Part shown: positions 55,496 through 64,000 of the stretch, one piece after another
Layout of the letters: every line of letters begins with the position of its first letter
Position numbering within the stretch: position 1 is the first letter of the stretch
DNA from: Cupriavidus sp. P-10
GTDB lineage: Bacteria > Pseudomonadota > Gammaproteobacteria > Burkholderiales > Burkholderiaceae
Reading direction: 5' to 3'
DNA: 64,000 bases
Assembly (NCBI RefSeq): GCF_003402535.2
Contig: NZ_AP025171.1
Coordinates: 1,922,001-1,986,000 of the forward strand
Program-made: the position numbers and the translations under genes
Notes under the pieces: model-generated
Database searches by the model: none
What the model was told of the DNA's origin: nothing
The model's input: the letters and a program-made list of their open reading frames with translations, nothing else

Positions 55496-58312
55496 CTAGA
55501 CAGCGTCCAATATCTGCCCGCCCCCATAACTGGACTGCACCGGCGCCTCCCCGCCCAGCGTCATGCGAATCGCGCAGTATTTGAATTCCGGAATCTTGCC
55601 GAACGGGTCCAGCGCCGCGTTGGTCAGCTTGTTGATCGCCGCCTCGTAATAGCAGAACGGCACGAACACCGCCCCGCGTGGCGTGCCGGCGTCGGCGCGC
55701 GCATACAGCGTGACTTCGCCGCGCCTTGACGACAACGTGACCACACTCCCCGGCTTGCCGCCCAGCGCATCGAGATCCAACGGATGCACCAATGCCACCG
55801 GGTCCGGCTCGATCGCATCGAGCACGCCGGCGCGACGCGTCATGCTGCCGGTATGCCAGTGCTCCAGCTGGCGCCCGGTGATCAGCACCATCGGGTAGTC
55901 GGCATCGGGCCGCTCGGCAGCCGGGATGATGTCGGCCGGCACGAAGCGGCCACGGCCAGTGTCGGTCGGGAAGCCATCCGTGAAAATCACCGGCTCGCCC
56001 GGATCGCCCTCTTCCTTGCACGGATACGTCACCGCATGCTCGCGTTCGAGCCGCTCCCAGGTCACGCCACCGATGCTCGGCATCGCCCTGCGCATCTCGT
56101 TGAACACGTCCTCCACGCCGTCGTAGTGCCAGTCCAGCCCGAGCTGTGCCGCCATCTGCCGGATGATCCACAGGTCCTGCCGCGCCTGGCCCGGCGGATC
56201 GAGCGCCTGCCGGCCAAGCTGCACGGTGCGGTCGGTGTTGGTGAAGGTGCCGGTCTTTTCCGGGAACGCCGACGCCGGCAGCACCACGTCCGCCAGGTAA
56301 GCCGTCTCGGTCAGGAAGATGTCCTGCACCACCAGGTGATCCAGCGAAGCCAGCGCCTCGCGCGCATGCTCGGCGTCAGGGTCCGACATCGCGGGGTTCT
56401 CGCCCATGATGTACATGCCCCGCACTTCGCCGCGCTCGATCGCCTGCATGACCTCCACCACGGTCAGGCCCGGCTGGCGGTCGAGCGGCATGCCCCATAG
56501 CGCCTCGAAGCTGGCGATCGCCACCGGATCGTCGACGCGCCGGTAGTCCGGATACATCATCGGGATCAGTCCCGCGTCGGACGCGCCCTGCACGTTGTTC
56601 TGCCCGCGCAGCGGATGCAGCCCGGTGCCGGGCCGGCCGATCTGCCCGGTCATCAGCGCCAGCGCGATCAGGCAGCGCGCGTTGTCGGTGCCATGCACGT
56701 GCTGCGACACGCCCATGCCCCACAGGATCATCGATCCCTTCGAGGTGGCATAGAGCCGCGCGACTTCGCGGATGGTCTCGGCGTCGATGCCGCAGATCGG
56801 CGCCATCAGCTCGGGACTGTACGCGGCGACGTTGCGCTGCAGTTCGTCGAAGCCGATGGTGCGGCTGTCGATGAACTCGCGGTCGACCAGCCCCTCGTTG
56901 ACGATCACATGCATCATCGCGTTGAGCAGCGCCACGTCGGCATCGGGCTTGAACTGCAGGAAGCGCCAGGCGAAGCGCGCGAGGTCGGAGCGGCGCGGGT
57001 CGGCAACGATCAGCCTGGTGCCGTTCTTGACGGCATTCTTGATCCAGCTGGCCGCCACGGGGTGGTTCACGGTCGGGTTGGCGCCGATCACGATCACGAC
57101 CTCGGCCTTGTCGACGTCCATCACCGGATTCGACACCGCGCCCGAGCCGATGCCTTCCAGCAGCGCCGCCACCGACGAGGCATGGCACAGCCGCGTGCAG
57201 TGGTCGACGTTATTGCTGCCGAAGCCGGTGCGCACCAGCTTCTGGAACAGGTAGGCCTCTTCGTTGCTGCCCTTGGCCGAGCCGAAGCCCGCCAGCGCGC
57301 GCTTGCCATGCGTGTCGCGGATCTGCGCAAGCTTGCCGCCGGCGAGCGCCAGCGCCTCTTCCCAGGTGGCTTCACGGAACACGTCCATCACGTGGTCCGG
57401 GTCCATGACGAAATCCCCGCGCTTGGGCGCGCCTTCGCGGCGCACCAGCGGCACGGTCAGCCGCTGCGGGTGCTGCACGTAGTCAAAGCCGTAACGGCCC
57501 TTCACGCACAGCCGCTGGTGGTTGGCGGGGCCATCGCGGCCTTCCACGAACAGGATGCGGTTGTCCTTGACGTTATAGGTCAGCTGGCAGCCCACGCCGC
57601 AATACGGGCACACCGATTCGACCTGTTTGTCGGGCACGGCCAGGGCCACGTCGCGCGCGGGCATCAGCGCGCCCGTCGGGCAGGCCTGCACGCATTCGCC
57701 GCAGGCGACGCAGGTGGATGCGCCCATCGGGTCGTCCATGTCGAACACGATGCGGGCTTCGTCGCCGCGCAAGGCCAGTCCGATCACGTCGTTGACCTGC
57801 TCGTCACGGCAGGCGCGCAGGCAGCGGGTGCACTGGATGCAGGCATCGAGGTTGACGGCGATGGCCGGGTGCGACAGGTCCGCCGCCACGCGCTCGCGCG
57901 GGGCAAAACGCGGCTTGCCCACCTCCAGCTTCGCCGCCCACTGGTCGAGTTCGTTGTGGCGGGTGTATTCCGTTTCCGGCATGTCCGACTGCAGCAGCTC
58001 CAGCACGGTGCGCTGGGCACGGCGGGCACGCTCGGACTCGGTCTGCACCTGCATGCCCGCGGCGGGATAGCGGCAGCAGGACGGAGCCAGCACGCGCTCG
58101 CCCTGGATCTCGACCATGCAGGCGCGGCAGTTTCCGGCCGGCTCGAGGCCGTCCTTGTAGCACAGGTGCGGAACGTCGAAGCCCTCGCGCTGCGCCACCT
58201 TGAGCAGGCTTTCGCCGGGCTGCGCGGTGACTTCGCGGCCGTTGAGCGAGAAGGAGACGGCCGGCTCGGCGGATTCGACAAGCGCGCATTCGGCGCGGGT
58301 CAGTGCGTTCAT
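55496..58312 (-). CDS. fdwA: NAD-dependent formate dehydrogenase, alpha subunit
   Basis: A 938-residue molybdo- or tungstoenzyme subunit. The N-terminal 2Fe-2S domain has CYKDGLEPAGNCRACMVE (about residues 50-68), a His-Cys FeS region follows (TRHNELDQW), then two 4Fe-4S ferredoxin motifs (CIQCTRCLRAC, CVACGECVQAC), a further 4Fe-4S site CPYCGVGC near 235, and the molybdopterin domain with the catalytic Cys in DHCTRLCHASS, not a selenocysteine. Formate is oxidised to CO2. It follows the gamma-beta fusion gene by 9 bp. No fdsC or fdsD maturation gene is present, which favours the fdw rather than the fds system. Confidence 0.88.
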   Translation of the reverse strand: MNALTRAECALVESAEPAVSFSLNGREVTAQPGESLLKVAQREGFDVPHLCYKDGLEPAGNCRACMVEIQGERVLAPSCCRYPAAGMQVQTESERARRAQRTVLELLQSDMPETEYTRHNELDQWAAKLEVGKPRFAPRERVAADLSHPAIAVNLDACIQCTRCLRACRDEQVNDVIGLALRGDEARIVFDMDDPMGASTCVACGECVQACPTGALMPARDVALAVPDKQVESVCPYCGVGCQLTYNVKDNRILFVEGRDGPANHQRLCVKGRYGFDYVQHPQRLTVPLVRREGAPKRGDFVMDPDHVMDVFREATWEEALALAGGKLAQIRDTHGKRALAGFGSAKGSNEEAYLFQKLVRTGFGSNNVDHCTRLCHASSVAALLEGIGSGAVSNPVMDVDKAEVVIVIGANPTVNHPVAASWIKNAVKNGTRLIVADPRRSDLARFAWRFLQFKPDADVALLNAMMHVIVNEGLVDREFIDSRTIGFDELQRNVAAYSPELMAPICGIDAETIREVARLYATSKGSMILWGMGVSQHVHGTDNARCLIALALMTGQIGRPGTGLHPLRGQNNVQGASDAGLIPMMYPDYRRVDDPVAIASFEALWGMPLDRQPGLTVVEVMQAIERGEVRGMYIMGENPAMSDPDAEHAREALASLDHLVVQDIFLTETAYLADVVLPASAFPEKTGTFTNTDRTVQLGRQALDPPGQARQDLWIIRQMAAQLGLDWHYDGVEDVFNEMRRAMPSIGGVTWERLEREHAVTYPCKEEGDPGEPVIFTDGFPTDTGRGRFVPADIIPAAERPDADYPMVLITGRQLEHWHTGSMTRRAGVLDAIEPDPVALVHPLDLDALGGKPGSVVTLSSRRGEVTLYARADAGTPRGAVFVPFCYYEAAINKLTNAALDPFGKIPEFKYCAIRMTLGGEAPVQSSYGGGQILDAV

Positions 58313-58321
58313 GTCAGTCTC

Positions 58322-60031
58322 TCACGCGAGTTCGTGCGGGAAGTACTTGATCACGCAGTCGACGGGATTGGGCGCGGCCTGCCCCAGCCCGCAGATCGAT
58401 GCATCGCGCATCACCGCGGACAGGTCGTCCAGCGCGGCCAGGTCCCACTTCTGCTGCCGGATCAGGTCGAGTGCCTTGGCCGTGCCGGTGCGGCATGGCG
58501 TGCATTGCCCGCACGACTCATGCTTGAAGAAGTGCATCAGGTTGCGCGCCGCCTGCGTGGCGCTGTCATGGTCGGACAGGATCACCACCGCGGCCGAGCC
58601 GATGAAGCAGCCATAGGGCTGCAGCGTGTCGAAATCGAGCGGGATATTGCCCATCGACGCGGGCAGGATGCCGCCCGACGCGCCGCCCGGCAGGTACGCG
58701 TAGAACGCGTGGCCGTCGAGCATGCCACCGCAGTATTCGTCGATCAGCTCGCGCACGGTGATGCCCGCGGGGGCCAGATGCACGCCCGGCTTCTTCACGC
58801 GTCCGGATACCGAGAACGAACGCAAGCCCTTGCGCCCGTTGCGTCCCTGCGCGGCGAACCACTCCGCGCCCTTCTCGATGATGTCGCGCACCCAGTACAG
58901 GGTCTCGAAGTTGTGCTCGAGCGTGGGCCGCCCGAACAGGCCCACCTGCGCCACATACGGCGGGCGCAGCCGCGGCATGCCGCGCTTGCCTTCGATCGAC
59001 TCGATCATGGCCGACTCTTCGCCGCAGATGTACGCGCCGGCGCCCCGGCGCAGCTCGATGACCGGCAGGCCGGGAATGGGCGGATCGTCGCGCAGTTGCC
59101 GCAAGGCCTCGGCCAGCAGCGCACGGCAGCCGGCGTATTCGTCGCGCAGGTAGATGTAGATCGCCGACACGTTGACCACCGTCGCCGCGATCAGCATGCC
59201 CTCCAGGAAGCGGTGCGGATCGCGCTCCAGGTAGACGCGGTCCTTGAAGGTGCCCGGCTCGCCTTCGTCGATATTCACGGCCATCAGGCGCGGTGCCGGC
59301 TCCTTCTGCACGATGCGCCATTTGCGGCCGGTGGGGAAGCCCGCGCCGCCCAGGCCGCGCAGGCCGGAATCTTCCATCGTGCACAGCACGGCGGCGGGAT
59401 CGAGCGTACCGTCGGCAAGCGACTGCAGCAGGTCGTAGCCGCCTGCTGCACGGTACGCGCCGTAATCGATATGAGGCTCAGGCTCATGACGCACGGCCCT
59501 GGCCTGCACCGCGGCGGCTACCGTATCGGCCGTCGCCCCGTCCACGGGGTTCTGCCCGACCAGCGCCGCGGGCGCTTTCTCGCAACGGCCGATGCAGGGC
59601 GCGGCGATCACGCGCACGTCTGTGCCGAGCAACGCCGGCAGCTTGTCGATCAGCGCCTGCGCGCCTGCCAGTTCGCAGGCGATGCCCTCGCACACGCGCA
59701 CCGTCAGCGCGGGCGGCGCGGCAATCTGTCCGTCCGCATCCTCGCGGACCACGTCGAAATGGTGGTAGAAGCTTGCGACCTCATAGACCTCCGTCATCGA
59801 CAGCTTCAACTCGCTGGCGAGCGCCACCAGGTGCGGCATCGCCAGCTGGCCGTAACGGTCGTTGATGCAGTGCAGGTGTTCGATCAGCAGGTCGCGGCGG
59901 CGCGGCATGTCGCCCAGCGCCACGCGCACTTCGGCCAGCGCGGCCGCGTCGACCTGCCGGCCCTTGGGCTGGCGGCGCTTGCGCTGCCGGCCGAGCCCTG
60001 TCGCATCGAGGGGGATGACAACCTGGTTCAT
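58322..60031 (-). CDS. fdwB: formate dehydrogenase, fused gamma-beta (NuoE-NuoF-like) subunit
   Basis: A 569-residue fusion. Residues 20-165 are a NuoE/thioredoxin-like [2Fe-2S] domain (CEGIACELAG, CIGRCEKAPA), and residues 180-565 a NuoF-like diaphorase with the NADH/FMN motifs GLRGLGGAGFPTGRKWRI and YICGEESAMIESIEGKRGMPR and the 4Fe-4S cysteines in ESCGQCTPCRTG plus a late SICGLG. It passes electrons from formate to NAD+. In the fds operon gamma and beta are separate proteins. The start ATG at 60031 gives full length; oxlT ends 181 bp upstream. Confidence 0.88.
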   Translation of the reverse strand: MNQVVIPLDATGLGRQRKRRQPKGRQVDAAALAEVRVALGDMPRRRDLLIEHLHCINDRYGQLAMPHLVALASELKLSMTEVYEVASFYHHFDVVREDADGQIAAPPALTVRVCEGIACELAGAQALIDKLPALLGTDVRVIAAPCIGRCEKAPAALVGQNPVDGATADTVAAAVQARAVRHEPEPHIDYGAYRAAGGYDLLQSLADGTLDPAAVLCTMEDSGLRGLGGAGFPTGRKWRIVQKEPAPRLMAVNIDEGEPGTFKDRVYLERDPHRFLEGMLIAATVVNVSAIYIYLRDEYAGCRALLAEALRQLRDDPPIPGLPVIELRRGAGAYICGEESAMIESIEGKRGMPRLRPPYVAQVGLFGRPTLEHNFETLYWVRDIIEKGAEWFAAQGRNGRKGLRSFSVSGRVKKPGVHLAPAGITVRELIDEYCGGMLDGHAFYAYLPGGASGGILPASMGNIPLDFDTLQPYGCFIGSAAVVILSDHDSATQAARNLMHFFKHESCGQCTPCRTGTAKALDLIRQQKWDLAALDDLSAVMRDASICGLGQAAPNPVDCVIKYFPHELA

Positions 60032-60070
60032 GGCGGTGCCTGGATCTTTTGTGGATGTCGGATGGCCGAT

Positions 60071-60100
60071 CAGGAAGGTGCCCGGCGGGCCACCTTCCTG
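60071..60100. terminator. hairpin between oxlT and fdwB
   Basis: CAGGAAGGTG (60071-60080) and CACCTTCCTG (60091-60100) pair perfectly over a 10-base loop, and another 7-bp stem lies at 60181-60198 next to the oxlT stop. Neither is followed by a T-run on the - strand, so they may damp read-through or stabilise the fdw transcript. Confidence 0.5.
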
Positions 60101-60212
60101 TCGTGCTTCATTGTTTTTTGTATTGTGCTACCGGGGCGGGTGCCCGTGCAGGCATCGAGGCCGCCTGCCCCGGATACTACCGGCGCCCGCAGGCGCCGTA
60201 CTGCTTTCTTCA

Positions 60213-61532
60213 TCAGGTCAGGTCTTCGGGCACGGTACGGTAGCCCATTGGTGCCGAGGTATTGGCGTGGACATACTTGCGGGCATGGGCTTCGCGCATC
60301 GGCTTGAGCACGAACAGCGCCATGATCGCAGTCAATGCCGCCATGCCCGAGGCCACCATGAAGACCGCATGCCAGCTACCCGTGGCGGTCGTGATCACGC
60401 TGGAGAACGGCACCAGCAGCGCTGCGGTGCCCTTGGCGGTGTAGAGCAGGCCCGCATTGGTCGCGGCAAATTTCGGCCCGAAAGTGTCGCCACAGGTGGC
60501 CGGGAACAGGCTGTAGATCTCACCCCAGGCGAAGAACACCACGCCTGTCAGGATCACGAAGGCAACCGGATGATGGCCGTACTTCGACAGCAGCAGGATG
60601 CCGATGGCCTCGACGCCGAAGGCAAAGAACATGGTGCGTTCACGGCCGATATGATCGGAGATCCAGCCGAAGAACGGGCGCGTCAAGCCGTTGAGCACGC
60701 GATCGATGGTCAGTGCGAAGGTCAGCGCGGGCAAGGTCAGGCCAAGGATCGAGATCGGCGCGTCGTGCAGGCCAAAGTCCTTGGCGATCGGACCGAGCTG
60801 GGCGGTGGCCATCAGGCCGCCGGCGGCCATCATCACGAACATCGCATACATGACCCAGAAGATCGGCGACTTCAGCACCTGGCGCGGCGAAGCGTTGTAG
60901 GTGGCGGCAGCCTTCAGCGTGGTCTTGACCTCGCTCAGGATCTTGGCGGAAGGCGGGAACAGGGCCATGCCCAGGATGAACACGATCAGGCCCTGGCCAA
61001 GACCGAACCACAGGAACGCGGCTTCATAGCCCGACGTCTTGATCATGTTGGCGATAGGCACCACGGTCAGCGCGGAGCCCGCGCCGAACCCGGCCGCCGT
61101 GATCCCTGCCGCCAGTCCGCGGCGATTGGGGAACCACTTCAGCGCGTTGCCCACGCAGGTGCCATACACAGCGCCTGCGCCCAGGCCGCCGATTGCCGCC
61201 GCGACGTAGAGCATCGGCAGCGAGGACGCCACCGAGTTCAGCGCCCAGGCAATGGCGCACAGCAAGCCGCCACCCACCACCACCGGGCGCGGGCCGTACT
61301 TGTCGACGAGGTAGCCCTCGATCGGGACCAGCCAGGTTTCCGTCACGACGAAGATGGTGAATGCCACCTGGATCGCGGTGCGGCCCCAGTGGTATTTATC
61401 GTCGATCGGGTTGACGAACAGCGTCCAGCCATACTGCATGTTGGCGATCATCGCCATGCAGATCACGCCGAAGACCAATTGCACCCACGGCGACGCAAAG
61501 CGCGACGTGGACTCCCTTTGCTGCAGTTCCAT
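60213..61532 (-). CDS. oxlT: MFS oxalate/formate antiporter
   Basis: A 439-residue transporter with 12 predicted helices of the OxlT (oxalate:formate antiporter) family: WTLFVNPIDDKYHWGRTAIQVAF in the first helix pair, ALKWFPNRRGLAAGITAAGFGAGS in the middle loop/helix 5, and GEIYSLFPATCGDTFG and YTAKGTAALLVPFSS late. It would exchange oxalate for formate, and the formate dehydrogenase next door would use the formate. AAGGAGACATC stands right before the ATG. A second, closely similar gene enters the window at its right end. Confidence 0.88.
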   Translation of the reverse strand: MELQQRESTSRFASPWVQLVFGVICMAMIANMQYGWTLFVNPIDDKYHWGRTAIQVAFTIFVVTETWLVPIEGYLVDKYGPRPVVVGGGLLCAIAWALNSVASSLPMLYVAAAIGGLGAGAVYGTCVGNALKWFPNRRGLAAGITAAGFGAGSALTVVPIANMIKTSGYEAAFLWFGLGQGLIVFILGMALFPPSAKILSEVKTTLKAAATYNASPRQVLKSPIFWVMYAMFVMMAAGGLMATAQLGPIAKDFGLHDAPISILGLTLPALTFALTIDRVLNGLTRPFFGWISDHIGRERTMFFAFGVEAIGILLLSKYGHHPVAFVILTGVVFFAWGEIYSLFPATCGDTFGPKFAATNAGLLYTAKGTAALLVPFSSVITTATGSWHAVFMVASGMAALTAIMALFVLKPMREAHARKYVHANTSAPMGYRTVPEDLT

Positions 61533-62173
61533 GATGTCTCCTTATAGCGGCTAGCCGCCAAGGTGGAAGATTGGGCGCCTGAAGACGCCTCTGCGTGACT
61601 CTCGGTCTCGAACAGCTTAGCCGTTCTAGTGCTATACGGTATGTGATATATCAACCAAGTCAAGCGTATTCGTTGCGGCTCTGCAGCATGCCCTGTCCGC
61701 AACTGGCGCCCGCATGGCCGATGGTGCCGCGCGACTGGTGCGCGCAATGCATCAACGGCCGTACCGCTGGTACCGGGAATCCTTGGAAATCAAGCAGTTG
61801 CCTTAAGTCGGCGCATCAATCCGCGCGTCGTTGGCAGCCATCAGAATGCCGGGGATCGCCCCGCTGGAAAACCCGGGAAAACGGTCGGTTCGGGAAAGTC
61901 CCTAGATAGATACAATAAGACATGGCCTGCTTGTCTGGCCACGAAATCGGCGGAATTTGGGGGGAATGACGGGGTAGGAGGATGGTGGCGGCCGTGGGTT
62001 CGCCTGGAACCCGCCCTGCCTGCCAGCGCGTGTGGCATCCAGGGAAGTGCACCGGGGGACTACCTTACTGCTTGCTGCGCCACAAGGGTTGCCGGCCGCT
62101 ACAGCCCTTGTCATCTGCGGTCAGCAGCCGGTCCATGCACGAATGCGCGGACGGCAGCCGGCGCCGCCTGGCT
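61533..62173. other. 640-bp stretch without recognised gene
   Basis: Between the oxlT start and the small membrane protein stop. It contains the oxlT leader, a palindromic TGATATATCA at 61644-61653, and then sequence of mixed GC content. An open frame at 61982 (+) has GGAGG before it but runs antisense through the small membrane protein gene and has no similarity. Nothing else is recognised. Confidence 0.5.
61640..61653. promoter_or_regulatory. TATGTGATATATCA motif upstream of oxlT
   Basis: Contains the perfect 10-bp palindrome TGATATATCA about 110 bp upstream of oxlT. A 13-of-14 match recurs at 62465-62478 before the small membrane protein gene. Of the size expected for a GntR- or LysR-type operator; the factor is unknown. 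Confidence 0.5.
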
Positions 62174-62392
62174 TCAGGCGTACGCCAGTTCGCCGGCGGC
62201 GGGCACTACGCGCGACGGGCGAGCGCGGCCAACACCATGGCTTTCCTGGTTCGAGCCCAGTCCGGCAAAGCGGCCGTGTTCCTGCGCGGTCACCAGCACG
62301 TCCATCGGCAGGCGGGTGGCGAGCAGGATGGTCATGGCGACACCGCCGGCAAGAGCGGCCAGGCCAAGGACGAAGAGCAGTGCGACTTCCAT
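62174..62392 (-). CDS. small membrane protein, unknown function
   Basis: A 72-residue protein not recognised as a known family. Residues 3-26 (EVALLFVLGLAALAGGVAMTILLA) form one membrane helix, and the rest is hydrophilic with many Gly, Ala and Arg. CTGGAG lies nine bases before the ATG and is part of an inverted repeat. It lies in the same direction as the LysR gene and oxlT and shares an upstream motif with oxlT, so it may be an accessory of oxalate/formate transport. A short gene, so confidence is moderate. Confidence 0.55.
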   Translation of the reverse strand: MEVALLFVLGLAALAGGVAMTILLATRLPMDVLVTAQEHGRFAGLGSNQESHGVGRARPSRVVPAAGELAYA

Positions 62393-62394
62393 TT

Positions 62395-62428
62395 GAAAAC
62401 TCCAGTTACGTTGTGGTCAGGAGTTTTC
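62395..62428 (-). promoter_or_regulatory. hairpin that hides the small-protein ribosome site
   Basis: On the - strand GAAAACTCC and GGAGTTTTC are exact 9-bp inverted repeats with a 16-base loop; the second arm holds the GGAG ribosome-binding site of the small membrane protein gene. The leader RNA can therefore fold so that translation is masked. Confidence 0.5.
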
Positions 62429-62464
62429 ATTATATGCTGCGCCGCACTATGTGTAAATATCCTG

Positions 62465-62478
62465 TATGTAATATATCA
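62465..62478. promoter_or_regulatory. TATGTAATATATCA motif upstream of the small membrane protein gene
   Basis: Near copy of the motif at 61640 in the same orientation, about 75 bp upstream of the small membrane protein start and in an AT-rich region after the LysR stop. Confidence 0.5.
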
Positions 62479-62529
62479 GTAGAAGTTTTGCTCCTATACA
62501 ACAGGGCCGGCGCGCTATCCCGCCCCCCG

Positions 62530-63453
62530 TCACACCTTGGTGGTTTCCTGCCGCGTGGCAGTCGGTTGTTCATACTCGAGCCCGCGCAATGCATCCCAGA
62601 TGGCTGCGGCATTGGGCTTGAGTGAGCGGCTCTTGCGCCGCACCAGCATGACGGTGGATGTCACCTGCGGCCGCAATGGCCGCATCACCGCGGCCGGGTT
62701 CAGGCCACCCGCCTGCGCGCGCGACGGCACCACGCCGATGCCGAGCCCCAGCGCAACCATGCCAAACACCGCGGCAAAGTGCCCGAGCAACTGCAGCGAA
62801 CTGGTCCGCACGTGGTAGCTGCTGAGCGCCTTCTCCACCGCCGGCTGCATGCCGCACTGCTGGTCCAGTGTCAGCACGCTGGCATCGCTGAGCTCGCCCC
62901 ACCCTACCGAGTCGCGCGCGGCCAGCGGATGCTGCGCCGGCAGCACGGCGTGATAAGGGTCGGTGCACAGCGGCTCGCAATACAGGTCATCCGCGGCGTG
63001 CGGATCGGTGGCGATGCCGAAATCGACCTCGCCGCTGCGCACGCTCTGCAGCACAGATTCCTGCGAGCGGTCCTTCAGGTGGATCGAGATCGCGGGCCAC
63101 GCCTGCCGGCAGCCTGCCAGCCACGCCGGCAGCGACATCGAGCTGAGCACCGGGTCAGACGCGATCTGCACCAGGCCCTGGCATGGGCGGCTGGCGCTCT
63201 GGCTGTCGCGCAAAGTCTGCTCGACTTCCTCGATCAGGTGGCAGATGCGCTGCGACAGGTGCAGGCCGGCTTCGGTCAGTTCCACCTGGCGCGTGGTGCG
63301 GTCGAACAGCCGCTGGTCGATTTCCTCTTCCAGCTCGCGCACGCTGCGGCTCACCGCGGACTGCGTCAGGCCGAGTTCGGCGGCGGCGCGGGTAAAGCTC
63401 TTGTGCCGCGCCACCGCGGCGAAGGCCTTCAGCTGGGGGAGCGAGATGTTCAT
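62530..63453 (-). CDS. LysR-family transcriptional regulator
   Basis: A 307-residue regulator. Residues 1-60 form the winged helix-turn-helix (LPQLKAFAAVARHKSFTRAAAELGLTQSAVSRSVRELEEEI), and residues 88-295 the substrate-binding fold. GGGAGGGCGG lies just before the ATG at 63453; a start six codons upstream is less likely. It stands between two oxalate/formate antiporter genes, all in the same direction, and may control one or both. No inducer can be read from the sequence. Confidence 0.85.
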   Translation of the reverse strand: MNISLPQLKAFAAVARHKSFTRAAAELGLTQSAVSRSVRELEEEIDQRLFDRTTRQVELTEAGLHLSQRICHLIEEVEQTLRDSQSASRPCQGLVQIASDPVLSSMSLPAWLAGCRQAWPAISIHLKDRSQESVLQSVRSGEVDFGIATDPHAADDLYCEPLCTDPYHAVLPAQHPLAARDSVGWGELSDASVLTLDQQCGMQPAVEKALSSYHVRTSSLQLLGHFAAVFGMVALGLGIGVVPSRAQAGGLNPAAVMRPLRPQVTSTVMLVRRKSRSLKPNAAAIWDALRGLEYEQPTATRQETTKV

Positions 63454-63686
63454 GGCCGCCCTCCCTGGCACGCGACGGCGAGGCTCAGGCGCAACCCGTG
63501 GTCGGGCGCGGCGGGATGTCGCGGTGCGGGCACCGATGCATGCGGTCCGGTCATGGCAGTCTCCTTGATGGGGCGTGGCTGTGTGCAGCCATCGTTGCTG
63601 TGGGTATGGATTTGCTTGTGTCGCGCGGTCGTTAGCCTTGCGTCACGGCAACGGCCCGCGCGCAGGCAGGCCGTTTTCCGGGGTAC

Positions 63687-63998
63687 TTAGTCTCCTTCTC
63701 TCTGGATCCGGGGCAGGTACGCGGCATCGGATGCCGGCAGGCCCTCGGCCTGCCCGGTAATAAATCGCCTGCGCATGGGCGCCAGCAAGACCTTGGCCGA
63801 GATCCCCGCGGCGATCGTCACGACCGCCGCCACGGTAAATACCGCTTCCCAGCCACCGCGCGCCGACAGCACCGACGCCAGCGGCACCAGCATCGCCGCC
63901 GTCCCCTTCGCTGTATAAAGCGTGCCCGCGTTCGCCGCCGCGAACTTGCTGCCAAACGTGTCCGCGCACAGCGCCGGGAAGATCGAGAAGATCTCGCC
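63687..63998 (-). CDS. MFS oxalate/formate antiporter, C-terminal part (partial)
   Basis: The last 103 residues of a transporter whose start lies beyond the right edge. The stretch GEIFSIFPALCADTFGSKFA and YTAKGTAAMLVPLASV matches the late helices of the antiporter encoded at 60213-61532, so the two are paralogues. The C-terminal tail differs (ending PRIQREGD). It lies 233 bp upstream of the LysR gene; nothing was recognised in that gap. Confidence 0.85.
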   Translation of the reverse strand, partial: GEIFSIFPALCADTFGSKFAAANAGTLYTAKGTAAMLVPLASVLSARGGWEAVFTVAAVVTIAAGISAKVLLAPMRRRFITGQAEGLPASDAAYLPRIQREGD

Positions 63999-64000
63999 CC

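Noticed and set aside
56615..60307. A 1230-codon + strand frame opposite the formate dehydrogenase genes
   Set aside because: Antisense shadow of fdwA and fdwB; low-complexity His/Gln/Arg composition and no motif.
61982..62482. A 166-codon + strand frame preceded by GGAGG
   Set aside because: No similarity, unusual composition, and antisense to the small membrane protein gene, which has a convincing membrane helix. Kept as unlikely.

Overview
The window is high-GC DNA with the gene content and neighbourhoods of a betaproteobacterium of the Burkholderiales, most probably Cupriavidus. This assignment is inferred from an hmgA/fahA pair with an MhpA-type monooxygenase, a soluble formate dehydrogenase pair of the fdwAB kind beside an oxalate/formate antiporter, a DUF3325/PepSY/DUF3649 cassette beside a TonB receptor, and an NRPS cluster resembling the cupriachelin/taiwachelin type. 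No database search was run. No rRNA, tRNA, CRISPR array, prophage or insertion sequence was recognised.

Layout. (1) 1-4042, + strand: distal end of an aryl-polyene-like fatty acid/polyketide cluster, with the C-terminus of an MMPL exporter, a polysaccharide deacetylase, a ketosynthase, a ketosynthase-like chain-length factor and a hot-dog dehydratase. (2) 4061-8418, - strand: homogentisate catabolism (FAD monooxygenase, hmgA, fahA). (3) 8875-11723: an XRE regulator, and a divergent TetR gene with an alpha/beta hydrolase and a DUF2917 gene; TetR and hydrolase share an operator-like site. (4) 11863-48298: a siderophore island. On the - strand it runs from a lone aspartate beta-hydroxylase through four NRPS proteins (11 to 12 kb of NRPS1 plus NRPS2, then NRPS3 and NRPS4), a peptide ABC exporter, an acyltransferase, an ornithine N-hydroxylase, the TonB receptor and a PepSY-type reductase cassette. 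On the + strand it carries a FhuF-like reductase inside the cluster, and mbtH, a type II thioesterase, an Sfp-type PPTase and a diaminobutyrate aminotransferase at its right edge. Fur-box-like sites lie in both divergent intergenic regions. (5) 48466-53605: cyclohexanecarboxylate degradation (aliA, aliB, badI, badH) with a divergent MarR regulator. (6) 53858-55261: a small GYD-domain protein and a zinc-less alcohol dehydrogenase-like reductase. (7) 55496-64000: formate dehydrogenase (alpha, and a fused gamma-beta), an oxalate/formate antiporter, a small membrane protein, a LysR regulator and the end of a second antiporter.

How the island works (inference). A-domain codes read by eye predict Asp - Dab - Asp - a D-configured basic residue (perhaps N5-acyl-N5-hydroxyornithine) - Gly. 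The aminotransferase would supply Dab, the N-hydroxylase and acyltransferase the hydroxamate, and the two hydroxylases two beta-hydroxyaspartates. Two beta-OH-Asp plus one hydroxamate would give a six-coordinate, probably photoreactive Fe(III) siderophore. Unusual points are a condensation-like domain that has lost its catalytic histidines, tandem PCPs, two consecutive intact C domains at a protein junction, an N-terminal docking domain without a visible partner, and no terminal release domain.
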